Below, piece after piece: positions 58,036 to 64,000 of a DNA stretch of 64,000 nt (position 1 is its first letter; every line of letters starts with the position of its first letter). A program made the translations under genes and the position numbers. Location of the stretch: the NCBI GenBank assembly GCA_951812775.1, contig OX638326.1, positions 694,335-758,334 on the forward strand, written 5' to 3'. The stretch is from an uncultured Alphaproteobacteria bacterium (GTDB lineage: Bacteria; Pseudomonadota; Alphaproteobacteria; MPNO01; UBA2964). The notes under the pieces are model-generated. The model did not search any database, was not told where the DNA came from, and saw only the letters and a program-made list of their open reading frames with translations.

Positions 58036-58482
58036 TCAAAACCGGGCCAGAAATTTCACCTGTTTTTTCAGGGCGCCCGTGAAATAGAGACCGCGGCCAC
58101 TGGCAACCATCTTGCCATCACCATCGAACACTTCGGCTTCTGCGGTAGAAAACGTGCCGCCGAGTCGGACAATTCTGCCAACCGCTTTAAGATCACCCGG
58201 CATTGCTGCGCGATGATAATCCACCCGCATATCGACCGTTGGAGCCGGTGCCCCCGCTTTGGCGGCAATCATAAAGTCAGCTGCAACATCGACCAGTGCG
58301 CCAAGGATACCGCCATGGGTCACCCGCGCTTTCGGATTGGAAATCATCTCTTCGCGCCAGGTCATGGTGATTTCGATCTTGTCTTCATCAAGACCAACGA
58401 TCTTGAGCCCCATCCACTCATTAAAATGGTTGGCGACAAGACGTGTTTGCAATTCGTCGGCGGTTTTTACGTTCTCGGGCAT
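58036..58482 (-). CDS. PaaI-type hot-dog thioesterase
   Basis: 148 residues. Hot-dog fold: RVTHGGILGALVDVAADFMIA contains the HGG and catalytic Asp (ALVDVA) of PaaI-like thioesterases; VDMRVDYHRAAMPG and FSTAEAEVFDGDGKMVASG follow. Hydrolyses acyl- or aryl-acyl-CoA. It precedes the flavin reductase gene in the same orientation. Confidence 0.9.
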   Translation of the reverse strand: MPENVKTADELQTRLVANHFNEWMGLKIVGLDEDKIEITMTWREEMISNPKARVTHGGILGALVDVAADFMIAAKAGAPAPTVDMRVDYHRAAMPGDLKAVGRIVRLGGTFSTAEAEVFDGDGKMVASGRGLYFTGALKKQVKFLARF

Positions 58483-58689
58483 CCCTAACTCTTCTCCTTA
58501 AGATGGCCGCTAAACTGTCCTGCGCACCCGTCCGCGTCAAGGGCCTCATCCAACGATCATCTTTACCGCAATAATTATTGTAGCCATTGATTTTGCTAAT
58601 AAATAGACCTTGATCGGTTAACTGGTTCCTAACCCAAATGCGTCATCTTAACCATCAACCCTGGTGAAGAGTCTGTCTGAGGTCCGAAT

Positions 58690-59563
58690 ATGTTTGTGAT
58701 AATCGGCATCGTTGTCGTGTTTGCCTGTGTTCTTGGCGGTTATGTAGCGATGGGCGGTAAGCTTTTCGTTCTATGGCAACCCTTCGAGGTCGTCATCATC
58801 GTCGGCGCGGCGATCGGTGCCTTCTATTATTGGCAATCCTGAAACAGTAATCGGCCGCACGGCAAAATGCTTCGGCGACGCCATGAAAGGCCCGAAATTC
58901 ACCAAGGATAATTATGTCGAACTGCTCTCCCTGATGTATCAGATATTCAAGCTGGCAAAGAGCAAGGGCATGCTGGCGCTGGGAGCCCATGTTGAGAACC
59001 CTGAAGAAAGCGACATCTTTTCCGAATTCCCCGAGTTCAGCTCTGATCATCATCACGTCACTTTTCTCTGCGATTATCTCCGGATGATCAGTCTCGGGAC
59101 CGAAAGTCCACACGAACTTGAAGCGTTGATGGATGAAGAGTTGGAAATTCATCACCATGAACAACATCAGATATCCGGTGCAGTTCAGGCAATGGCCGAC
59201 GCCCTGCCTGCCCTTGGGATTGTTGCGGCGATGCTCGGTGTTATCAAAACGATGGGATCGATTTCTGAACCCCCGGAAGTTCTTGGTAAGCTAATTGGTG
59301 GCGCCCTCGTTGGAACGTTCCCCGGGGTGTTTGTCGCCTATGAATTCTGCGGACCGCTCGCCACGACGCTGACGGCAAAGTACGACGCTGACAGTAAATA
59401 CTTCTCCTGCATGAAGGCCGGAATTCTCGCCTATCTCGCAGGTCATGCCCCGGCGGTTTGTGTTGAGTTCGCCCGCAAGGCGTTGATGAGTGATGTCCGT
59501 CCCTCCTTCTATGAAGTTGAAGAAGCGGTCAACGAATTGCCATCCATTGGCTGGGGCAAATAG
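58690..59563 (+). pseudogene. motA: Flagellar stator protein MotA, single-base frameshift
   Basis: From ATG 58690: [24 protein letters not shown], then [16 protein letters not shown]. One extra T at about 58826 shifts the frame; without it the sequence continues [18 protein letters not shown], with ALGIVAAMLGVIKTMGSI and PGVFVAYEFCGPLATTL as expected for MotA. Restored length about 290 residues, four helices. Proton-driven torque generation is lost unless the base call is wrong. motB follows 31 bp downstream. Confidence 0.85.
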
Positions 59564-59594
59564 CTAATACAATGGCCAATTGGCGGAGAAATCC

Positions 59595-60218
59595 ATGAGC
59601 GATGACGTCATAATCATCAAAAAGGTCGTTAAAGGTGGCCATGGTCACCATGGCGGTGCCTGGAAAGTTGCCTATGCCGACTTTGTGACGGCAATGATGG
59701 CGTTCTTTTTGCTGATGTGGCCCCTCAACGCAACGACGGAAGATCAGAAAAAAGGTATTTCCGATTATTTCTCGCCGGTAAGCGTCTCAACCGGTACCGG
59801 CGTATCTCTCAAATTGGAGCCAACGACCGGGGCGCAGGCTGGTGATGCCGAAGAAGAAGGCGGGGCAAACGACAAGGCGGCGACGGCTGAAGACTCCAGC
59901 GAACGGGCCCAGGCCAGCCGCCGCGTGCTGGCGAGCACGGGTCTGTTCCCTGACCGAATTTCTTCTGTTGCCGGACGCGCTGCACTTGACCCATTGCTGC
60001 CCGATGACACCAGGTCGCCTCGCAACCGCCGGATAAGCATTCTGCTGCTGCGACGGAAAGTCACCGAGAAGGCCGAAGCCGTCAAGAAAGCCGAGGTCGC
60101 AAAAGCCCGTCGAACAGCGAAAAGGAAAAAGCCAGTACCGGTTGCACCAAAACAGGATTGGACCGGTCCCCGCATTCGCCAAGCGATTGTGCCAGCGATC
60201 TCAAACATGCTCGCTTGA
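59595..60218 (+). CDS. motB: Flagellar stator protein MotB with internal deletion
   Basis: 207 residues from ATG 59595 (GGCGGAG upstream). N-terminus GHHGGAWKVAYADFVTAMMAFFLLMW, containing the proton-binding Asp (YADF), is intact, followed by SDYFSPVSVSTGTGV. The linker then jumps to EDSSERAQASRRVLASTGLF...NRRISILLLRR, the last part of the OmpA-like peptidoglycan-binding domain. The middle, including the region usually carrying GHTD, is absent, so the normal 280-330 residues are shortened in frame. It should not anchor to peptidoglycan. Together with MotA it suggests lost motility or heavy sequence error. Confidence 0.8.
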   Translation: MSDDVIIIKKVVKGGHGHHGGAWKVAYADFVTAMMAFFLLMWPLNATTEDQKKGISDYFSPVSVSTGTGVSLKLEPTTGAQAGDAEEEGGANDKAATAEDSSERAQASRRVLASTGLFPDRISSVAGRAALDPLLPDDTRSPRNRRISILLLRRKVTEKAEAVKKAEVAKARRTAKRKKPVPVAPKQDWTGPRIRQAIVPAISNMLA

Positions 60219-60274
60219 CGTGAAATTCCAGCGATTTATGGTGGCGCTTTATGTGTGATGTTAAGTAGCCTTCA

Positions 60275-60994
60275 ATGAACCGGCCTGTCGAACTCCGTCC
60301 GCACCGATTTTTTATGGGAACCCGCGCCCTGCCGTGCCCCTATATTCCGGGACGCGTCGAACGCAAGGTTGTCACTGACCTCGCGACACCGAATTCGATG
60401 GAACTCTATGACAATCTGTCACGCGCCGGGTTTCGTCGTAGTCACAGCCTCGCTTACCGGCCCGCCTGCCCCGGCTGCACCGCCTGTGTACCGGTTCGTA
60501 TTCGTGTGGAGGATTTTGGCTGGTCGCGGTCATTCCGGCGCATCGTCAATCGCAATGCCGACCTGACAACACGCGATATGGCGGGTCATGCCACCATGGA
60601 ACAATATCGGCTGTTCACACGCTATCAGCGGTCGCGTCATTCAGGCGGTGAAATGTCGAGCATGAGTTTCCGCGATTTTCGGGCGATGACTGAAGACAGC
60701 CCGATCGATACCCGCATCATTGAATTCCGGGATCCCGAAGGCAACCTTGTCGCCGTCATGCTGGCTGACCGTCAGATGGATGCAATGTCTGCTGTATACA
60801 GCCTGTTTGATCCTGAACTGGATAAGCGCAGTCTCGGCACCTATATGGTGCTTTGGCTTATCAAACAGGCCGAAGAGAACAAGCTGGCACACGTCTATCT
60901 GGGTTACTGGATCGAAGAGAGTCCCAAAATGTCCTACAAAGCACGTTTTCGTCCCCTCGAAGGACTGACGCCCGACGGCTGGAAAATGCTTTAG
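60275..60994 (+). CDS. bpt: Aspartate/glutamate leucyltransferase (Bpt)
   Basis: 239 residues. Bacterial arginyl/leucyl-tRNA-protein transferase: N-terminal Cys motifs PCPYIPGRVERKV and CPGCTACVPVRI, then RRIVNRNADLT, and the GNAT-like C-terminal half with YLGYWIEESPKMSYKARFRP. Adds leucine to N-terminal Asp or Glu and so marks proteins for ClpAP degradation (N-end rule). Good length and all motifs present. Confidence 0.95.
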   Translation: MNRPVELRPHRFFMGTRALPCPYIPGRVERKVVTDLATPNSMELYDNLSRAGFRRSHSLAYRPACPGCTACVPVRIRVEDFGWSRSFRRIVNRNADLTTRDMAGHATMEQYRLFTRYQRSRHSGGEMSSMSFRDFRAMTEDSPIDTRIIEFRDPEGNLVAVMLADRQMDAMSAVYSLFDPELDKRSLGTYMVLWLIKQAEENKLAHVYLGYWIEESPKMSYKARFRPLEGLTPDGWKML

Positions 60995-61097
60995 GCACTT
61001 GCAGGAAAGCCGTCTTGCGCACGGCTTACCCCCCCGATAACATCTTTATGGAATCTCCGAGCCCGATTTGGAGAAACTAATTAATGGGGGAAAAACA

Positions 61098-62228
61098 ATG
61101 AATCGTCGTGATTTTGTTGCCGGTGTAACCGGTGCCGTCGTTGGTGGCGCAGCTACCTATGGCGTTTTAAAAGGCAAAAGCAAACCGGCCGAGAAAAAAT
61201 CGGCCATGCCCGCGCCTGCCGTCAATAAAGGCCTCAAGGAATGGCGGCTGGTAACAACCTGGCCCAAAAATTTCCCCGGTCTCGGAACCGGCGCCAACCT
61301 TTTGGGAGAATTGATCACCAAAGGATCAGATGGCCGCCTTACCGTTAAAGTGTTTGGTGCCAAGGAAGTTGTCCCGGCTTTTGAATCCCTGGATGCGGTT
61401 GCCAACGGCACGGTGCAGATGGGTCACGGCGCTCCCTATTACTGGAAAGGCAAGCAGGCGGCGGCTCAGTTCCTCGCCTCGGTGCCGTTTGGCATGACGG
61501 CCCAGGAAGTGAATGCCTGGTATCAATGGGGCAACGGCCAGAAGCTAGGGGACGAAGTTTACAGCAAAATGGGCTGTAAATTTTTCCCGAGCGGAAATAC
61601 CGGTGTTCAGGCCGGTGGCTGGTTCAATAAGGAAATGAACAGCCTCGACGATTACAAGGGACTCAAGATGCGTATCCCCGGCCTCGGCGGCGAAGTCGTC
61701 AAAGCAGCAGGCGGTAACGTCATCAACCTGCCGGGTGGTGAAATTCCACCGGCGCTTCAGTCCGGCGCCCTTGATGCCACGGAATGGGTTGGTCCCTACA
61801 ATGACCTGGCCTTTGGTCTCTATAAGAGTGCCAAATACTATTACTTCCCGGGCTGGCATGAGCCCGCAACAGTGCTCGACAACTTCATCAATATGAAGGC
61901 CTGGGAAAGCCTGCCAGGCGACCTCAAGGCAGTCGTTGAATCGGCAAATGCCGCAGTGAACCAGATCGTTCTCAGCGAGTTTGTTGCCCGTAATAACGCG
62001 GCGCTCAGCACGTTGGTCAACAAGCACAATGTTCAATTGCGCGGCTTCCCGGATGAAGTCCTCAAGGGACTTGGTGGATTGGCCAAACAGGTCATGAACG
62101 ATATTGCGTCAAAAGACCCGTTGAGCCGCAAGGTCATGGATGACTACATCAAGTTCCGCGCCGATGCGGCGGAATGGTCGTCACGCTCCGAAGGGGCTTA
62201 TTTGCCCGCGCGGCAAAAAGCGCTTTAA
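61098..62228 (+). CDS. TRAP transporter substrate-binding protein (TakP/DctP family)
   Basis: 376 residues from ATG 61098, inside a longer frame; a Tat-type leader begins MNRRDFVAGVTGAVVGGAAT. Mature domain: WRLVTTWPKNFPGLGTGANL, GKEV-type strand VKVFGAKEVVPAFES, KMRIPGLGGEVVKAAGGNVI and ATEWVGPYNDLAFGL, the TakP group that binds 2-oxo acids or carboxylates as a dimer. Followed by a strong terminator. Convergent TRAP permease genes lie downstream. Confidence 0.9.
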   Translation: MNRRDFVAGVTGAVVGGAATYGVLKGKSKPAEKKSAMPAPAVNKGLKEWRLVTTWPKNFPGLGTGANLLGELITKGSDGRLTVKVFGAKEVVPAFESLDAVANGTVQMGHGAPYYWKGKQAAAQFLASVPFGMTAQEVNAWYQWGNGQKLGDEVYSKMGCKFFPSGNTGVQAGGWFNKEMNSLDDYKGLKMRIPGLGGEVVKAAGGNVINLPGGEIPPALQSGALDATEWVGPYNDLAFGLYKSAKYYYFPGWHEPATVLDNFINMKAWESLPGDLKAVVESANAAVNQIVLSEFVARNNAALSTLVNKHNVQLRGFPDEVLKGLGGLAKQVMNDIASKDPLSRKVMDDYIKFRADAAEWSSRSEGAYLPARQKAL

Positions 62229-62249
62229 GCGCCGACAGTGAGAATTAAA

Positions 62250-62277
62250 GCCGGCGGGGCAACTCGCCGGCTTTTTT
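62250..62277 (+). terminator. Intrinsic terminator after the TRAP binding-protein gene
   Basis: GCCGGCG (62250-62256) pairs with CGCCGGC (62265-62271) around an eight-base loop; six T residues follow. It lies 21 bp after the stop codon. Confidence 0.9.
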
Positions 62278-62289
62278 ATTTCAGATCAA

Positions 62290-62481
62290 ATGTTTCACGC
62301 CGATCACAGCGCCTTGCAGATCCTCGCCCATGCGATGATCGCCTTCACAATTCTGGCAAACGTTCTCTATCACGATTTCTGGAACAAAAAGGGCGAGTGG
62401 GCCGAGCGTAACCGGGCGCTCTACACATTTTGTAACAATATTGCCGTCATGGGCGGTTTATTGCTGGTGGTAACGAGCTAA
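62290..62481 (+). pseudogene. C-terminal part of a DoxX-like membrane protein
   Basis: 63 codons. ILAHAMIAFTILANVLYHDF then NIAVMGGLLLVV match the end of DoxX-family proteins (normally about 130 residues); the first two helices are missing and there is no ribosome site. It lies directly after the terminator hairpin, so a deletion probably brought the fragment here. Confidence 0.6.
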
Positions 62482-63860
62482 CCGAAGAGCTGCTTCGGCA
62501 ACCATGTCGCAAGACCCGGCCAACAGGCGACAATCGCCAATCCGATCACCTGAATAATCACGAAGGGAATAATCCCGCGATAGATGTCCATCGTCGTCAC
62601 GCTCGCAGGCGCCACCCCTCGCAGATAGAACAGCGCGAAACCAAAGGGCGGTGTCAGGAAGCTGGTTTGCAGGTTGATCGCGATCATCACTCCAAACCAG
62701 ATCGGGTCCAGCCCCATCCCTAGGAGGATCGGTCCGACGATCGGCACGACGACGAAAATGATCTCGATGAAGTCGAGAAAGAAACCCATGAGAAACATCA
62801 ACGCCATGACCGCAAACATCGCGCCGAAGGCCCCGCCCGGGATGTCCTTGAGGATATCCGCGACCATATCGTCACCGCCAAAGCCCCGGAAGGTCAGTGA
62901 AAATATCGAAGCGCCCAACAGGATGACAAAGACCATCGAGCTGATGCTCAGCGTTGACCGCATAACATTGCGTAATATCTCAAGATTAAACTGTCCACGA
63001 CCAGCAGCGAGAGCCATGGCGCCAACCGCCCCGACCGCGGCGGATTCTGTTGGCGTTGCCGCACCAGCCAATATTGACCCCAGAACGAGAACGATCAGAA
63101 TTGCTGGTGGAAGCAATACTGAAAAAAATCGTCGGGTCATGTCGTCGGGTCGTCCTGACTCATCCACCAAAGCTGGGCAGGATTTGGGGTCTATCAGCGC
63201 CTTGAACAATATCCAGGTGACATAAAGCCCAACCAACACCAGTCCCGGAATAAAGGCCCCGGCAAAGAGATCGACCACGGATACGGGATCGGGGGCAAAA
63301 TTGCCTTTGGCAAGCTGTGCCTGGGTGTTTGCGCCCTGCAATATATCGCCGAGCAGAACCAGGACAATTGAGGGCGGTATAACCTGACCTAATGTTCCTG
63401 AGGCGCAAATTGTTCCGGTGGCAAGTTTGGGATCATAACCCGCCTTCAACATGGCCGGCAGGCTGAGCAACCCCATGGTTACAACCGTCGCGCCAACGAT
63501 TCCTGTCGACGCCGCGAGCACAGCGCCGACAGCAATGACTGACATGCCAAGGCCACCGCGCAATCGACCAAACATCAACCCCATCGTTTCGAGCAATTGC
63601 TCGGCAATGCGCGAGCGCTCCAGCATGACGCCCATAAACACAAAGAGCGGTACGGCCACCAGCACCTCATTGGTCATCACCCCGACGAAGCGCGACGGCA
63701 CGGCACCGAACAAGAGGTTGAGATCAAAGACGCCGAGCAACGATCCCAATACGGCAAAGCTGAGCGAAACGCCCGCCAGCGTGAAGGCGACCGGAAACCC
63801 CAGAAGCAATACGCCACAAGTTGTGACAAACATTAAAAGAGCGAGGGCACCAGCTTCCAT
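62478..63860 (-). CDS. TRAP transporter large permease (DctM)
   Basis: 460 residues with about 12-14 helices. DctM motifs: VLVAVPLFVFMGVMLERSRI, GVVGATVVTMGLLSLPAML-like TIVGATVV (the sequence reads STGIVGATVVTMGLLSL), VIPPSIVLVLLGDILQG, ATPTESAAVGAVGAMALA and LTPPFGFALFYL near the end. Unlike the copy at 26544-27813 it is intact. It probably works with the TakP-like binding protein at 61098 and the DctQ just upstream (63863-64000). Confidence 0.95.
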   Translation of the reverse strand: MEAGALALLMFVTTCGVLLLGFPVAFTLAGVSLSFAVLGSLLGVFDLNLLFGAVPSRFVGVMTNEVLVAVPLFVFMGVMLERSRIAEQLLETMGLMFGRLRGGLGMSVIAVGAVLAASTGIVGATVVTMGLLSLPAMLKAGYDPKLATGTICASGTLGQVIPPSIVLVLLGDILQGANTQAQLAKGNFAPDPVSVVDLFAGAFIPGLVLVGLYVTWILFKALIDPKSCPALVDESGRPDDMTRRFFSVLLPPAILIVLVLGSILAGAATPTESAAVGAVGAMALAAGRGQFNLEILRNVMRSTLSISSMVFVILLGASIFSLTFRGFGGDDMVADILKDIPGGAFGAMFAVMALMFLMGFFLDFIEIIFVVVPIVGPILLGMGLDPIWFGVMIAINLQTSFLTPPFGFALFYLRGVAPASVTTMDIYRGIIPFVIIQVIGLAIVACWPGLATWLPKQLFG

Positions 63861-63862
63861 GC

Positions 63863-64000
63863 TCAGCCCTCCCCGCCTTCACTGACAACGGGCGGGAGCA
63901 GATTTTTCTGCCCACGTAATGTCAAGAATGAGCGTGCCACTAGAGATGCTCCCTGCAAACCAATACAGAGACAAAATCCCCACAACACTGTTTTGAGGAG
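63863..64000 (-). CDS. TRAP transporter small permease (DctQ), partial
   Basis: The last 45 codons lie in the window: LLKTVLWGFCLCIGLQGASL then ARSFLTLRGQKN, the final helix and tail typical of DctQ. The stop lies 2 bp before the dctM start, showing an operon. The N-terminal part is beyond the window edge. Confidence 0.75.
   Translation of the reverse strand, partial: LLKTVLWGFCLCIGLQGASLVARSFLTLRGQKNLLPPVVSEGGEG

Noticed and set aside
58800-58850. Programmed frameshift in motA
   Set aside because: No slippery heptamer or downstream structure is evident; one extra T explains the break.

Overview
The window looks like a chromosome segment of a free-living, probably marine or aquatic alphaproteobacterium of moderate-to-high GC. 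The evidence is the metal-site variant of HemB, the bacterial Bpt aminoacyltransferase, several TRAP transporters, LuxR and GcvA-type LysR regulators, and the dispersed GTCAT/CCGG palindromes typical of alphaproteobacterial intergenic DNA. I see no rRNA, tRNA, CRISPR array or intact transposon. The order cannot be named from this sequence alone.

Layout. 0-6.6 kb: metabolic enzymes (heme-oxygenase-fold metalloenzyme, ornithine cyclodeaminase family, MBL-fold hydrolase, DapA-like aldolase), with a Tat-exported phage-tail-like protein among them and a broken sulfotransferase-like gene at the end. 6.6-9.5 kb: three small secreted proteins that share a Cys-bounded helical module, with a 2OG-Fe(II) oxygenase between them. 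9.6-14.1 kb: adenine deaminase, LysR regulator, an amber-interrupted TauE/SafE exporter, GNAT and a flavin monooxygenase. 14.2-19.4 kb: a giant RTX protein carrying LamG and SPRY-like modules, frameshifted twice. 19.6-21.4 kb: beta-carbonic anhydrase, then a double AhpD-like protein that reads through UGA as selenocysteine, with a well-formed SECIS hairpin. 21.5-30.7 kb: two PEP-CTERM blocks, including two beta-helical proteins, around a LuxR-TRAP operon. 30.8-38.5 kb: HIT, TauD, VOC, RimB-RimK fusion, PDC-hydrolase-like enzyme, thiolase and a broken beta-propeller/ankyrin protein. 38.5-44.3 kb: MAPEG, a GAF histidine kinase, and a bicupin / alpha-beta hydrolase / flavin monooxygenase / TetR catabolic cluster. 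44.4-47.4 kb: a tandem PEP-CTERM cluster with a metzincin-type protease. 47.5-55 kb: aldo-keto reductase, exported intradiol dioxygenase, Sel1 proteins, a resolvase scar, MetY-type enzyme and HemB. 55-64 kb: penicillin-acylase family, flavin reductase, thioesterase, flagellar stator genes, Bpt and a TRAP system.

Two themes stand out. (1) A selenoprotein at 20304-21434 would normally be annotated as two separate ORFs. Its active site is Cys-x-x-Sec and the hairpin lies at the right distance after the UGA. (2) About a third of the genes are disrupted by single-base indels, 17- and 26-bp tandem duplications, in-frame deletions (MotB, histidine kinase), chimeric junctions (GNAT/PEP-CTERM, ABC binding protein/permease) or in-frame UAG codons (three genes). 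This is either ongoing gene decay or a sequence-quality problem; read-level data would decide.

The window encodes at least eight PEP-CTERM or PEP-CTERM-like proteins but no exosortase, so the processing enzyme must be elsewhere in the genome. The same applies to the selenocysteine machinery (SelA, SelB, SelC, SelD).
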